From Rosellinia necatrix (lineage: Eukaryota > Ascomycota > Sordariomycetes > Xylariales > Xylariaceae), in NCBI GenBank assembly GCA_021209875.1, contig JAGYVD010000007.1:3472001-3536000 (forward strand): a stretch of DNA of 64,000 nt. Reading direction: 5' to 3'. Below, in pieces: positions 1 through 12,948 of this stretch. The position numbers were made by a program, and so were the translations under genes. The notes beneath the pieces are model-generated. The model was given only the letters and a program-made list of their open reading frames with translations. It did no database searches and was not told the origin of the DNA. The first letter of the stretch is position 1; each line of letters opens with the position of its first letter.

Positions 1-3000
1 ATCGAGAATGAAACCATCGACCCTACCTATCTCCGTAATCACGCGCGAGATACTGTTAATTTTCTTGGTGGCCTGGTTCACGCCCAAGAATCCGGTGTCA
101 TTGATGAGAAGACGGTTTGGCTCGAAGTTGGACCCCATCCGGTATGCGCCAACATGGTCAAGGCTGCTTTTGGCGCATCCACCATCGCGGCTCCATCTCT
201 ACGACGGAATGAATCCCCTTACACAACCCTCAGCTCTACCCTGTGCACCCTTCACTCCGCAGGTTTGAATCTAGACTGGAACGAATATCATCGGGATTTC
301 GATAGCACCACCCGCCTCCTAGACTTGCCAACGTATTCCTTTGACCTCAAGAATTATTGGTTACAGTACACCGGTGACTGGTGTATTACAAAAAACCGTG
401 GGGTCGCTGCTTCTCCATTGGCTAAGGCCATCGAGCCAGCGAAGCCGAAACTATCCACCACCACGGTACAAAAGATCACCAAGGAAGAAGTCAATGGGGA
501 TATCGCAATCCTTGAAACCGAGTCAGATTTGCTAGAGGAGAAATTAAGCCTGATCTGCTCTGGCCATCTTGTCAATGGCACCGCACTTACGCCATCAACG
601 CTCTATGGTGACATGGCCACCACTATATGTGAGTACGGCTATAAACTCTTGCGCCCGGATGTCAAAGATATCGGCGTGAATGTCGCAGATGTCCAGGTTC
701 CCAAGACATTGTTGTTCAACGCGAAAGCCAAAAGCCAAATTCTACGGATGTTGGTCAAAATCAACGCGGCCGAGGGCAAAGCTGACGTCAGCTGGACTAC
801 CGGCGAAGGAGCTCAGAAGACAGAGCATGCTACTTCCAAAGTCTTCTTTGGTGATAAAAAAGAATGGCTTAATGAATTTGAGCGTGTAAGCTACCTCATC
901 AAGTCACGCATCGACGCTCTAAAAGCCGCAGAGGAGCGTGGAGAAGCCTCAAAGATCGGCCGCGGACTTGCTTACAAACTGTTCACTGCTCTTGTTGATT
1001 ACGACCAGCGATATAAAGGCATGGAGTCTGTCATTCTGGATAGTGCTACATGCGAAGCCACTGCCAAGATTGTCTTCCAAACCTCCCCCGACGATGGCGT
1101 CTTCCACACTCCACCCTATTGGATCGATTCATGTTGCCATATCTCAGGGTTTATCGTGAACGCAACCGATGCCGTCGATTCTCGCGAGCATGTCTACATC
1201 TCGCACGGCTGGGGCAGCATGAGATTTGCTGAGCGTCTGGATGCTGCTAAAACATATCAGTCATACATCCGCATGCAGAACGTCAAGGGTACCAAGATGA
1301 TGGCCGGTGACGCCTACGTCTTTGATGGCGATAGATTGATTGGCGTCTGTGGCGACGTTCGTTTCCAAGCTATCCCTCGCAAGGTCTTGAATATAGTTCT
1401 ACCACCCCCCACTGCGGCTAGAGCCACCCCTGCTCGTGCTGCCCCCATCGCCGTGCCTACCAAAGCGCCGGCCAAGGAGAAGAAACAGGTCACCGCAAAG
1501 AACCTCCCAGCTGTCAACAAGAAACTCACTAAGCGTTCGGTTGTTATTGACGTTATGGATATTGTTGCCAAAGAAACCGGTGTCAGTCACGACGAGCTAG
1601 CGGATAACATCGCTTTCGCTGACCTTGGTGTGGACTCTCTTATGGGTTTGACTATTAGCGGCCGTCTCCGGGAAGAGCTGGAGCTCAATGTTGATTCCCA
1701 TGCTTTCAACGACCATTCTACTGTTGGCGCTTTCAAGAAATTCCTTGCCCAGTTTGAGTCCACCACTGTCACGGTTGAAGAAGTTAGCACCGTCGGTGGA
1801 AGCGAGGATAGTGACGAAGAGGGTATGGGGTCTGACGACTCTGATGTTACAACTCCACCTGACGATAGCGAGAAGAACTCAGTCAACAATGATTGCGCCG
1901 CCGCTGCTGACTCTGGGAATATCAATGAACTGCGGCAGATGATTCGCGAAACCATCTGCTCTGAAATGGGCGTTGAGATTGAAGAAATCATTGCAGCTCC
2001 GGATTTGGCTGCTCTTGGGATGGACTCCCTAATGAGTCTGTCTATTCTTGGTATACTTCGAGAAAAGAGCGGCCTCAACATTCCGAGTGATCTTCTAGGG
2101 CATAATCCCTCTCTAAAGGACGTTGAGAAAGCCCTTGGTGTGGAAGATAAGCCAAAGAAAGCCGCGTCTGCCGCTAAGCACGTCGAGATTAAGTCGACTA
2201 AAACGGTTGTCAAAAAAGATTCTGTCGTGGTAACCGCATCTAAGTCCGAGGCCCCTTTTGACCCTTACCCTCACCGCAAGGCTACATCTGTTCTGCTACA
2301 GGGTAATCATCGCACCGCTACCCGGCAACTTTTTATGATACCTGATGGAAGCGGCAGCGCCACTTCTTACACAGAGATTACCGAGCTTGGCCCTAATATT
2401 GCTGTCTGGGGCATGTTTTCTCCTTTTATGAAGACCCCAGAGGAGTACAAGTGCGGAGTCTATGGCATGGCCACCAAGTTCATTGAGGAAATGAAGCGCC
2501 GTCAACCTACGGGACCGTACGCAGTTTCGGGGTGGTCCGCTGGCGGAGTGATCGCCTACGAGATAGTTAACCAACTTACCAAGGCTGGCGAGGAAGTGTC
2601 TCATCTTATCATCATTGATGCTCCTTGCCCTATTACCATCGAACCTCTTCCAGCTGGTTTGCACGCCTGGTTTGCTGAGATTGGTCTCCTCGGTGAGGGC
2701 GACTCTGACGCCAAGAAGATCCCCTCATGGCTATTGCCCCACTTCGCCGCTTCAGTGACCGCATTATCTAACTACACTGCCGAGCCGATTGCGAAGGAAA
2801 AGTGCCCGAATGTCATGGCTATTTGGTGCGAGGATGGAGTATGCAAGGAACCGACCGATCCCCGCCCCGATCCGTACCCCACTGGTCACGCCCTCTTCTT
2901 GCTTGACAACCGAACCGACTTCGGACCAAACCGCTGGGACGAGTATTTGGATCCCAAGAAGATGAAGTTTCGCCATATGCCCGGGAACCATTTCTCCATG

Positions 3001-3060
3001 ATGCATGGCAGCCTCGCCAAGCAACTGGGAGGATTCATGAAAGAGGGTATTACTATGTAG
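1..3060 (+). CDS. PKS1: Non-reducing polyketide synthase, 3' part (DHN-melanin type), cut by window start
   Basis: The frame is open from base 1 to the TAG at 3060, giving 1,019 visible residues; the N-terminal half lies outside the window. It opens in the end of an acyltransferase domain (motif GPHPVC at codons 45-50). A product-template domain follows, with probable catalytic His at codon 189 (GHLVNG) and Asp at codon 376 (YWIDSC). Two acyl carrier domains carry phosphopantetheine serines at codons 546 (GVDSL) and 676 (GMDSL). A C-terminal thioesterase/Claisen cyclase has GWSAG (Ser846) and a late GNHFS (His997). The AT-PT-ACP-ACP-TE order is that of DHN-melanin and naphthopyrone synthases, which make 1,3,6,8-tetrahydroxynaphthalene or its heptaketide precursor YWA1 in the cytosol. 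No intron is needed in this part. The reductase and CMR1-type regulator downstream favour melanin. The family is certain; the exact product is inferred. Confidence 0.93.
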   Translation: MENETIDPTYLRNHARDTVNFLGGLVHAQESGVIDEKTVWLEVGPHPVCANMVKAAFGASTIAAPSLRRNESPYTTLSSTLCTLHSAGLNLDWNEYHRDFDSTTRLLDLPTYSFDLKNYWLQYTGDWCITKNRGVAASPLAKAIEPAKPKLSTTTVQKITKEEVNGDIAILETESDLLEEKLSLICSGHLVNGTALTPSTLYGDMATTICEYGYKLLRPDVKDIGVNVADVQVPKTLLFNAKAKSQILRMLVKINAAEGKADVSWTTGEGAQKTEHATSKVFFGDKKEWLNEFERVSYLIKSRIDALKAAEERGEASKIGRGLAYKLFTALVDYDQRYKGMESVILDSATCEATAKIVFQTSPDDGVFHTPPYWIDSCCHISGFIVNATDAVDSREHVYISHGWGSMRFAERLDAAKTYQSYIRMQNVKGTKMMAGDAYVFDGDRLIGVCGDVRFQAIPRKVLNIVLPPPTAARATPARAAPIAVPTKAPAKEKKQVTAKNLPAVNKKLTKRSVVIDVMDIVAKETGVSHDELADNIAFADLGVDSLMGLTISGRLREELELNVDSHAFNDHSTVGAFKKFLAQFESTTVTVEEVSTVGGSEDSDEEGMGSDDSDVTTPPDDSEKNSVNNDCAAAADSGNINELRQMIRETICSEMGVEIEEIIAAPDLAALGMDSLMSLSILGILREKSGLNIPSDLLGHNPSLKDVEKALGVEDKPKKAASAAKHVEIKSTKTVVKKDSVVVTASKSEAPFDPYPHRKATSVLLQGNHRTATRQLFMIPDGSGSATSYTEITELGPNIAVWGMFSPFMKTPEEYKCGVYGMATKFIEEMKRRQPTGPYAVSGWSAGGVIAYEIVNQLTKAGEEVSHLIIIDAPCPITIEPLPAGLHAWFAEIGLLGEGDSDAKKIPSWLLPHFAASVTALSNYTAEPIAKEKCPNVMAIWCEDGVCKEPTDPRPDPYPTGHALFLLDNRTDFGPNRWDEYLDPKKMKFRHMPGNHFSMMHGSLAKQLGGFMKEGITM

Positions 3061-6000
3061 ATCGGTTTGTCTCATGCGAATAAGGAGGGTGTGTAGGAGA
3101 GTGGTTGCACATGTCTACAATCATTATATGGATATATACTTGAATTTCCTTTTAAATACTGTTTTTAGGCACCTTGATTTAGTATATGAATACTAGCGAT
3201 AAAGGGTGACAGATGTAGAAATTTACAATAGAGATTGCAACGTTGCAATGGATACATTGTCCACTCCCACAAAATCATCATACTCCCACGTAGCAAATCT
3301 CGCCAAACGTTTTTTTATTCAATTTTTAGTACGGTACCATGGCTCTCTCATCGCCTCCACCGTTGGCGTGACATCTCAACGTGTCGTTCCGGATTCTAAC
3401 GTCGTCGTCCCCAACGTACCCCGATGCCGAATGCACACGCAACCACATAGCCACTTCGTTAAGTGCAAATCCATCACATCTCATATATCCCCGCCACGAG
3501 TAGACTAATCCTACACGAATGCCGCCTTAGTATAACAGCGACCTCGAATAATCCCTAGCCCAGCGATCATCTGTGCGTGCCCTAGATAACGATCATCAGG
3601 TGTCATGGAAAAAGAAAGTGGTTCATATGAACCCAATCGCGCCGTTGTTAGGAATTTATTTCATCCGACATATCTCTGGGTCTGATAAACCGTCCCCCAG
3701 ACGCGCCGATCAAAATAGAACCCATTCTGGCATAGATCCACGAGCTGCAGCCTGAATTATATTAATTGGAGATAAATTGCAAAGAGTTCACTATCAGGGT
3801 ACAATTTCATACAGTGGGCTCGACTTCCATCGTTCCATAATAGCCATGAAGCAGTCAATCGTAAATATAGTTAATAAATATGAAATCGTTTTATAATACC
3901 CCTTGCTATAAAGAAGCAGCGGCTTCATCGTGGGTGAGAGGCGCACAAACAGGACAGGGTGCGCGGGACATTGCATCGCGGATCGCGCCCCTCATACAGC
4001 GTATCACAAGCCGTCACCACGTCGTCGATTCTACAAGGAAACAGCCGGATGGCTCGGGTAGCCTATAAAAATACATGGGAGGCTATAGCTCGACGAAGTG
4101 GCGCCCACCCAGACATGCACCGCGTCTATATACTGTTGGTTGTTTTCCCAGCGGCGACGTGATGGAGCATCCTGATTCAAGCCTCATGTCCCAGATAAAG
4201 CGGAGTACGTAATGCACGAATCAAATGACCAAGACGCGCAGCCCTCGCTACCATAATTGACCCCAGGCGTTGCGTGTGATGCTGTATGAGGGTGTGGCGA
4301 ATAGCATCCGTTACAGGAAACAAGAACGGTGGCGAGTCGTCGCTCGTCGAAGAGGTGGCTGCCGACAAACCTAGGCATATTGGAAGCTGAAACAGTCCAT
4401 ACACACTATGCCATGCCGTACAATGCACACTACCTCCACGTGTGAGTACACCCTCATCCGAGTCAGCGGCAGTACAGCAATAGCTCGAGTCGTATCGTGT
4501 TTATTCATTCTTCTGGCCGGCCCAAGGGCAGGGAAGGGGAGGGGGGGGGTCGATCCCGAATAGACGCTGTGCGCCAGAGGCTAAGGCGGTACCAGGCGCG
4601 TACGAGTAATTAAAATATTGGTAACACGCGTTTACCGCAGAGAGGGAGAAATGGGACGGGGGAGACTGAGCCCTGGGGTGGGAGGAGGGGGCTCTAGATG
4701 GGATCTCCAACGAAAAATACCGAGAGCAGAATATAGCTGAGGTGGCGCGAACCTCTACCACACCCCCCCACGCGGTGCAACACACCAAGGCTAAGGACAG
4801 ACCCAGAAACGGGAAAACTCCCACGAACGCCTTGAACCGGGCAGGGGCCACGTTGCCGGATTGATCTGACTCAGGGCGTACAACGTCTCCGAGACGATCC
4901 CGCTGATATGTGCCGGAGACGGTCAGGCCAGTCTGCCAGTAGGAGGAGGTGATGGCAGACGCGCGGCGTACTACCTTCGTTGAAGCCCGCGACTATTGCG
5001 TCGCAAGGCCATCTGGTATGGAGGGTAATTTCCGAGGCCATCCCGGCTGCCATAGATTCCCACCCTCGGCCTATATTTTTTCCTTTTGCGGGGAAAAAAG
5101 GAAAAAATGGACGAGAACTTCTTACGTATTCTGAGAGCTGGAGTTCAGCGAGGTGATTGAGTTCGGCACATGATTCGACGTCGCGTCTCGTAAGTAAATA
5201 ACCAACCCGTAAACAAATCTTGAGCTCTATTCATATTCACAACGCTCCCAAATCAAATCTCCACCGGACATTTTCGAGTCGGGGGGAACTCGTTCTTCGG
5301 CGTATTGTTTTCGGGGTAATTATCCAATATCTGGTACCGCTATGGCAGTCGTGCTCGTCGACCTCATGAGCCAAAACTTGAGGCATACACGCAAACCTTC
5401 ATGAAGCCGGTCGACCTGAGCCCAGGGTTTAGACGGCGATCATCACCCTCGCCCCCTGTGGTCCCCCCCCTCCCGCCCCCCTTCCCCAGTGGAACGTCAA
5501 AGGGTAGATCCAGCTGCACGACGCCGGAAGTAGTTGGGGTCTATGCAATAGACAGCATTTGATCTTGCATCAACCACAATGCACGATTACAGATACCGGG
5601 GGGAGGGGGAGTGGGATGGGGAATGTTAGCAGGTTATCTCGGTGGAGATCAGTACCGGAGGTGTCCCAGGTGAGCGGTGTGCCCTCGTCGGTCCTCCAGG
5701 TGCTGAGAGAGCAACGATCGATATCGATCTTCTGATACCAACCCACGAGGAACGTGTTTGAGGCGATTCACGGAGAATATGCCCGGGGCCCCTTTTCGTC
5801 ACACCCCTCCCCCCCCAAGCAATATCGGCACCGGTAATCAAGTTCAGACGAGATACATGTAAGTCCTATGTAGTGAAATATGCGGATAGGGTGGCACTGC
5901 CTAATCGTCGCCGTGGGCTAAAAAAGAAACTCCTGATCCCCAGTTACCTGTGATGCAAGCCGTATCAGAGATGTTGATCTCCATACATCGAACCACCAAC

Positions 6001-8562
6001 AGGAGGCTACTACCATGAGCCGTGTTACAGGGCACAGTCGGATTATGCCGCATATGCTTGAGTATACCGCTTGTGGCTGCCCACAGACTTTTCATATACA
6101 TGTGACCTTGGATCCTGCAAACTAAACTCTGTTTGCAGAGGAAAGTTTGATATGATGTTAGATTAGGCCATTCTAGGACGCTGCCTCCACAGGATCAGAT
6201 GAGGTAGAGGGACTTGTCTTGGTGTTGAGTTTCTCTATTTCTAAGTGGAACGAGTATTATCTCTCGTGTAAAGATAAGTCGTATCAAGCGCCGAGATTAC
6301 GATCACGGAGTCACAGGCAAACCTACACCGATTGATAGATATCAGTGAGAAGAACCTGGCCGTAGCCAGTTACAACACAGAGTTAAGGTATATTTTGTAT
6401 ATTTCATCATATTAATTCATATTTCACGCAGTCCTGTCTTTAATTTATTCATATTATGCTAGATATTGGTTGATTGGTATGCGGTATTGACTACTTATCT
6501 AACCTCGGGTTATAAATACTGTATAATTACAATTATTGCTCGGGAATTTCAAGAACACAACCGGATTCCATTATGTAATATTCATTCGTAATAGGCACGA
6601 AGGGGGGATGAGGGTGCTGCCTGGGCCATTTGGGGCAAAACGGCATCTATTAGGATCAGTCATTAATCTTCGTGCCCAACCAAGCTGTCGACGGAATCGA
6701 CCGGGATATTGGTTGGATGGGAGAGCAAGGGATATCAACTTGAGACTAGTATAAAAAGAAACTCAGCTCGGCCACATGTTGACCGTTGATGGGCGCTCGC
6801 TTGGGTGGGCTTATGGGTACGGTGTTGTGCAACCAACTCTCGAATCGAAACAGTGAGTAGTATTACGCCTGGCAGGCCAACTGGCTTGCATAAAGCGTTT
6901 TACACGAGTTGTAGTGTCTCAGAATGCGGCGTGTTTCTCAGCCGTGCCAAGCTGCTTTTTCCTTGACCGTCCCCACCGACGCGTGTGCACACGCATAGTC
7001 ACGCTGCAGTCTTCTTGTTGAAGATAGCATTGACTTAGCATCTTATTTAACCTACCCCTCGTAAACCGCGATGGGATCTTCAGGCAAAGTATGTATTAGA
7101 TCGAGCCTGTAGGTCCAGGGGAGCGGATGTCCGGAGGAAGCATAAGAATGGGACAGGCGTAAGCATATGAACAGTCGAGTACAACGATCGAGAATAGCAC
7201 GTCGGGTATCATACCTCTAGTTACTGAAGCGGTTCACCGGCTGACTGGCTAGCATATTCTCCTATCTGGGCGCTGGACGACGGCTATTAGCCAACGATGA
7301 ATACGATAGGCTGCTGTGGTCGGCCTAGATCAACTAGAGAGGAAAGACCAGGGCGGCGCTCTAATCTCTAGATTGGATTTTTCATGTGCTCTTGCATTGA
7401 GAATCTCCACTTAGTTGTCTATGTGGGAAATTTTTCATAAAGAGGAGCTGAGATAGGTATAGACTTGCGAAACTTTGGCAACCATAACACACCTGATTAT
7501 ACCAACGAGTGTCTTCATGTCAAGCAGAAGCTAACTCTTACATTGATGCTAATATGACAAGCTGTACCATACGTCGGCTGCTACTGTTATGTTGTTAATG
7601 CCGTCTCAAGGCACCACATTGCCGTGCTTCATTTATTAGAGGCTCTTCTGAAAATGATTATAGATACCTACGATATTGTGGCTGTGGACTCAAGCCAGCC
7701 TGTGTAATGTAATACCGTTTGTAGACACAATACCTGAATTAGATACTTGAAAGCAGGTAGGTACCAGGGATCTCGAGGCTTCAGTTCCCCAAAGACAGAC
7801 CCATAATAGACATCCATATCTCCTCGAGGATCTACTTCCTCATAGGCTGTCCCTATCTCTCTTTTGTAGATATATGTAAGTACCCGAAGCGAGTATATAA
7901 TAACCAATTGCTATCATAGTGAGAGAACGGTACGCTTTTGTACTATTAGTGGTCCAGTATTTGTGGTGCTCCCAGGAGCACCAAACGATGGTAGACTTTA
8001 GAGTGCTTTGAGGGGAAATCTAAGTCTAGGTAATAATGATATTCCGTCTGTTATGAATATCATGATTTTCTGGGGAGGGTTTTCAATAAGATGTATTGTC
8101 TTTCTTGTATAAAGAGAGAATAATGATTTATAATAATAGTTGCTTTTTTTTTTTTTTACGTAGAAACCTAGATTGGTTATAGGTATGTTGTCTGTTGTCT
8201 GCCTTGCTCACTTAGATAGTGGACATGTGATACTGAGGCAGCTGAGGAAGTCTTGATGTCGTCCCAAAGCTAGGTAAGTTACCGTAAGTAACTAAGTTTA
8301 CTTGCTCCCCGAGTAGAAGGCAGGCAATATTGGCATAAAGGAAACCCCGATAAATCCATATTTGTACATCTACCTCGTTAGGTAAGCGCGGGTGGCCTGC
8401 TTGTCTCAGCGCCCCTGCCCCTCCGAGGTTTATGACATGACCCTTTTGCCCCCATCACACCTTTTCCCCGTTTCGTTACCTTTCACCAGGTAAATTGCCA
8501 GCCATGGCTCCCGGATGGCCTTTCAACAATATTGGTTTTGCCAATGCCAATCTCGTCAACCC

Positions 8563-8630
8563 ATCCCCATGCCTCTCCCCATGCCTCTCCCCATGCCTCC
8601 CCATCCTTCCCCATCCCCCCCCCCCCCCCC
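8563..8630. repeat. 12-bp minisatellite (CCCCATGCCTCT) followed by a C run
   Basis: Three near-identical copies of the 12-bp unit decay into CCCCATCC units and then a C run of about 16 bases. The 180-codon ORF that covers this (8515-9057) has low-complexity translation only. Confidence 0.85.
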
Positions 8631-8729
8631 AAATGACGCCAGCCGTAAGCCCAGTGGAGGGCATATGGTAGTTATCGAATTGGGAGGAGCTGCCCTGCCT
8701 ATCTATTTGCCTATCTACCTAGGCATCGG

Positions 8730-8798
8730 CACAGGCGTCTGCGCAGGTGTCTGCGCAGGTGTCTACGCAGGTGTCTACGCAGGTGTCTACGCATGTAT
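8730..8798. repeat. 12-bp minisatellite (CAGGTGTCTACG)
   Basis: About five tandem copies of CAGGTGTCTRCG with one or two substitutions. Its length is a multiple of three, so ORFs run through it on both strands. Non-coding by appearance. Confidence 0.85.
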
Positions 8799-10010
8799 CT
8801 ACCTATCTGCCTGCTGTGCTCGACTTGCATCTCGGTGCCGAGCCTCATCTGCTTTGGGAGTCGGTCTAGTCGTCCGCCGTCTGTCCGCCGTCGTTCCATG
8901 CTCCCCTGCTACCAACGTACCCCGGTCCATGCCATGCCATTGCATCGATCTTCGCCGCTTCTCCAAGAAACAGATACATGGTACCGGTTCACCCACACTC
9001 CCAAGCTCACCAAACACTTTCATGCTTTGGCTAGTTGATCTTAATACAACTCTCTAGTATCGGCCTCTCGCTCTTACCCCGCCTATGTCCTCGCGACGGC
9101 AAGGCCTGGGAGAGAACCCCCAGTCTTGTACCCCGTCCAGGGCCCTGCCAGGACCTACCTGCCTTGGACAGACCTCGTAGAGAATGGTCTAGGTTGACAA
9201 GCCGAAAGAATCTGGTTTGCACTTGACATCTCCAGTCAACTCTGTATTCGCCAGTCTGCCTGCCTCTAAGACACCCAATCAGGTACGAACTGCATTGGAG
9301 GCGGCGTCCACTTTCATTAGCCATACCATCCCTCTGCTCTCTTTAGCGAGCTACTTCGGCACATGCACCCCTTCCCTAGCCTTTTAGATGCCACATACGT
9401 ACCTATCCTTGCTGGCTTGGGCATCCCCCCAAGGGTGTTTAGTGTGGACTACAACATCTGGACCCGTATGACAGCGTTGCACTTGGTAGCGTGATCGAAG
9501 CGACGAAAGACCTCAGCTGTTCCTTTGCAACAAGGCCTCATCCTGGTAGGTGCATCACAGCTAATCAAGCGGAGAGTACATACAGAGAAGTACATACCTC
9601 CCAACTCCTCGACATCAAACGCCACATAACCACTCCGCACCCGCCCTTTGTTAAAGTTCTGAGCGTCCTCTAGACCCGTCGTCACTATCTAAGTAGATTT
9701 TTCAAGCTCGTCTGTTCCATCCTCTGAATTGTATGATTATGTTATAAAGCGTTTTGCTTCTCGGGTGCCTTCTCATGAGCCTTGTACTACCAATTGTGTT
9801 CTCCATGTACCCCCGTACACGACGTGTCCCATTTATATCATGAGCTACGCTTCTACAATATTTTAATCTTTAGTTTTCAGTCTTTAGTTTTCAAGCCCCG
9901 GTTTTCACCAATCTTTGAGAGAGGTTATTCGATCCGATAGAATTGAAATATGAGGGACCTTAGCCGGATATAGCTGCCCTATTCACCGCACGGTTAATAT
10001 TGTCAACGCC

Positions 10011-11276
10011 ATGTCCACATCCAAGCCTCGTCAACCCCGTCTCAGAGCATCGTGCGACGGTTGTTTCCTAGCCAAGGTCAAGTGCTCTAAGGCTCGTCCG
10101 ATATGTTCTCGCTGTCTCGCCTGCGGAATAGTATGCAACTATTCACCTTCAAGCAGAGCTGGCAAACCGAAGGCGGAAGCCAACCATGGGGCACATTCAA
10201 ACGCGGTTCATGATATCCAGCAAATTCGTTCGATTATGGACGATAAGGGAATGTCATACATAAACCAACCTACTCAAGACCGTCTGTTCGCCTCTGTCGA
10301 TAGGGGCTGGGCAGCGTCGTCTACCGGCATCGAAAACACCATGGCCGGAAACCCTCCTTTAGCGACTAATTTCCCCATGCTTACTACTGCCGATGGGGGC
10401 ATGTTGAGCCAACAGGATCCAATGTCAGCACCCCCCGAGTTATATGCCCATTCGATGCCCTGGGGTCCTCCTACAGATATGGCATCCGCACCATTTCCCG
10501 AAATGCCCGGTGCGGCCACGCACATTCAAGGCCCCCACGCTCGATCGCAATCATTCGACGATACTGGACTGTCAGCGCCTCTATTTTGGGGAGACTCAAA
10601 ACCCTACGAGGTAATGTCGTACCCTCAGGTGCAGACCCCAAACAGCATAGCTTCCAACTACTTTCCGAGTCCCACGACGCCGAATGTACAGGCTACTCTA
10701 TCGTATTCCCAGAACGGTGGTTCTTGCCCGTACTTCCCTGTCTGTGTTCAAGCCCTTACGTCTCTGCACAATGCCCCAATCCAACCTCCGGCCTCCTTTG
10801 AACATATCCAAAATATCACGACAAAAGCGATGGATGGATGCCTTCTGACGTTGTCCTGTCCCTCGTGCTTCGTTGGACACCGAGGCTTTACCATCACGAT
10901 GCTCATTGCTACTATTATGTTGAAGCTCTCATCGCTTTACAGAAGCGCGGCTCTTCTATACCCCGAAGTTGGCTCCGCCATGCCTATACTGGAGGGCAGT
11001 TCGGGCAGTAGTTCGAACGCCATTACTCTAGGGGGATATCATGTTGGGCCTGAATTAAGTACTTGGTTAAAGATAGAAATGTTGGCCCGCGAAGTTCACA
11101 AACTCGGAGGTGCGTTTGATAGCTTACGTATCAATTGCACGAGCTTGCTGGAAGAGCAGGAATTCACTAAGATTCTAATAGACTGTATCGGTCGGGACAT
11201 AGATTCTACAGAGCAGGCTGTGAGACAGAGGAGGACACCGCCGGGCGCTCACTTTGATAACGCGTGTGGTATATAG
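10011..11276 (+). CDS. AflR-like Zn2Cys6 transcription factor of the melanin locus
   Basis: A 421-residue intronless ORF starting with ATG at 10011. Residues 15-42 form a canonical binuclear zinc cluster, C15-x2-C18-x6-C25-x6-C32-x2-C35-x6-C42, with basic residues between the ligands and a basic linker (RAGKPK) after it. Residues of about 90-240 are Pro/Ser/Met-rich and look disordered. A Cys-containing helical block near residues 280-320 (CLLTLSCPSC then GFTITML) resembles the C-terminal AflR/aflatoxin regulatory domain. It is probably a nuclear pathway regulator. A Zn2Cys6 gene of this kind sits between PKS and reductase in some melanin clusters, for example PfmaF in Pestalotiopsis fici as I recall it. 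It reads toward the reductase gene (convergent). Family assignment is firm; target genes are inferred from position only. Confidence 0.88.
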   Translation: MSTSKPRQPRLRASCDGCFLAKVKCSKARPICSRCLACGIVCNYSPSSRAGKPKAEANHGAHSNAVHDIQQIRSIMDDKGMSYINQPTQDRLFASVDRGWAASSTGIENTMAGNPPLATNFPMLTTADGGMLSQQDPMSAPPELYAHSMPWGPPTDMASAPFPEMPGAATHIQGPHARSQSFDDTGLSAPLFWGDSKPYEVMSYPQVQTPNSIASNYFPSPTTPNVQATLSYSQNGGSCPYFPVCVQALTSLHNAPIQPPASFEHIQNITTKAMDGCLLTLSCPSCFVGHRGFTITMLIATIMLKLSSLYRSAALLYPEVGSAMPILEGSSGSSSNAITLGGYHVGPELSTWLKIEMLAREVHKLGGAFDSLRINCTSLLEEQEFTKILIDCIGRDIDSTEQAVRQRRTPPGAHFDNACGI

Positions 11277-12597
11277 GGCGCTGCCCATGGATTGATTCGC
11301 TCAGCAGGCCCTAATTTTCAGTTGAACTTGCTTCCCCTACATGCGGCCGAGGTATCTTGCCCTCGGTAATCAATAGTTAACAAGCACGGTTGAGCTATAT
11401 TTTGCTTGGTTGCTAGGAGCACGGAGTCGAGAAATACATACGCATCGCTCGCTCCCTGGCCTAGTTGACGCCCTGAGGAATACAATTTTGCGTCACTATA
11501 CCATCCATCTTGGCTTTGGCCCTCCTCCGTGACGCAGTTCCGCGCCTCAACTTGCGTTCTTATTCACCGCCTCTGCCGCTGCAGCTATAGCGCGCATTCA
11601 TAGTAACTATACCGACGCATTCGACGCATGCGCCAAAGTGAGACACGCATGTGTTCTTCCTAAAACGTACAGTATTGTCGAAATCCCCGGCCGGTGCGGA
11701 GTTGCCACATTTCAGACACATTCCCAACACAACATTGTTGTTGTGACGGGTCAGATCGAAACCGGATCCCTCGCTCCAGCCCGAGGCTTTTGCGCAACCC
11801 CATGTTCTGCCAGGCTGATGCGTAGGCTAGATCTAAGCTTTTTGCTCTCTTCGGCTGATCTAAATTTCTGCCGCCATGTCACAATACGGTCTGTAAGCAT
11901 ACAAGTGGCTGCAGGCAATCAAAGTGCTCGACTCGATAGCGGTTTACTTTTGCTATATCATATTTGTAGTGGTGTGATGAGCCATGCTGCAGTTCTGCTC
12001 CATGACAGCCCGACCCCCTTTATTGGACCGTATGGCTCTGTGGTGCATATGTTTATACTGTTTCTCCAAGGCGGGATGTCGTTTGTGTATCTTGGGCAAG
12101 TTATCGTCACGTCAAAGGAGCTCTCTGGAGTGAGGTCTACCGAAGTGGTTAGCCTCCAGAGTCTATTTTTATGGGCCAATCTTAGCTGGCGCAACGCTAT
12201 CTTGTTCCCTACCTTTTTATATACTGCGTACCCCGGGGCACTCAGGTGTGGGTAGTGCCTGAAGGTACCTGCTGGGCGGGCCAGGATTACACTATATTTC
12301 GCTTCCAAGCAGTTGCCTGCCGTCTTACTGGCATCACCATAGTCAAAGACTTAAAAGGTGAATTCTACCTACCTATATACTACCCGGGTACTGGGCGACT
12401 TAGCGCCAGCATCGATGCTGGCAAAAATACTATAATATTAAGATGAAGCTCTCCAACTCAGCGTCGGCATCTCTGTAGTAGGGCATATCAAGCTGAGTTG
12501 GTCTCCTTCGTGCAAACCGGTAGTATAATTCCTGCGTGCCCGCCCACGCACCATGCCATTGAACATGTGGGGGGAGAGAAGAGGGGAGGGGTTTCTA

Positions 12598-12644
12598 ACT
12601 ACCTACCTACCTAGGTACCTAGTGGGCGCAGGTAGGTAGGTACC
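12598..12644. repeat. TACC/GGTA tract with inverted repeat
   Basis: CTACCTACCTACCTAGGTAC is followed after a 10-base gap by AGGTAGGTAGGTACC, so the two arms can pair into a hairpin. One of many such tracts in the non-coding parts of this window. Confidence 0.8.
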
Positions 12645-12948
12645 ATGTATACTAGTTGCGTTCCATCTAACCTAGTGCAGTATAGAGCGCGACCTGGAGT
12701 GCAAATACTCACCACACGACGCCCTATCTCGATGCCTAAGTGGGTACCTGGCTTAAGTGCTTTTCGGCAGCCGGCATCAGGCCTGTTCGGCACAAGTACA
12801 TGGATGTAAGTGTATGTTCCTGAAGAGAAGTGGAGACGTCTCTATCTAACGCACTATCACAGTACTACCTACCCAGTATGTAGGCAGAGGTAGAGGCATC
12901 AAAGCGGGTGAGCGAGGCAATAACGACCAAGTGCCTGATGCGATTCAT

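Larger units (their letters stand above)
3061..10010. other. Long intergenic region, no supported gene
   Basis: Almost 7 kb between the PKS stop and the AflR-like gene. Only short ORFs without recognisable protein character occur. About 6.3-8.2 kb looks A+T-richer than the flanks and includes a T14 run at 8144-8157. Two 12-bp minisatellites lie near 8.6-8.8 kb. It must contain the PKS terminator and the promoter of the AflR-like gene, but I cannot place them. I see no transposase or reverse transcriptase remnant. Confidence 0.6.

Noticed and set aside
8515..9057. 180-codon ORF on the plus strand
   Set aside because: Its translation is mainly the two 12-bp minisatellites and it lacks domain character.
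11638..12255. 205-codon ORF downstream of the AflR-like gene
   Set aside because: Starts with a non-ATG codon and shows no conserved motif; no splice extension found.
12598..12644. Telomere-like repeat
   Set aside because: The unit is TAGG/CCTA, not the fungal TTAGGG, and tracts are short, internal and scattered.
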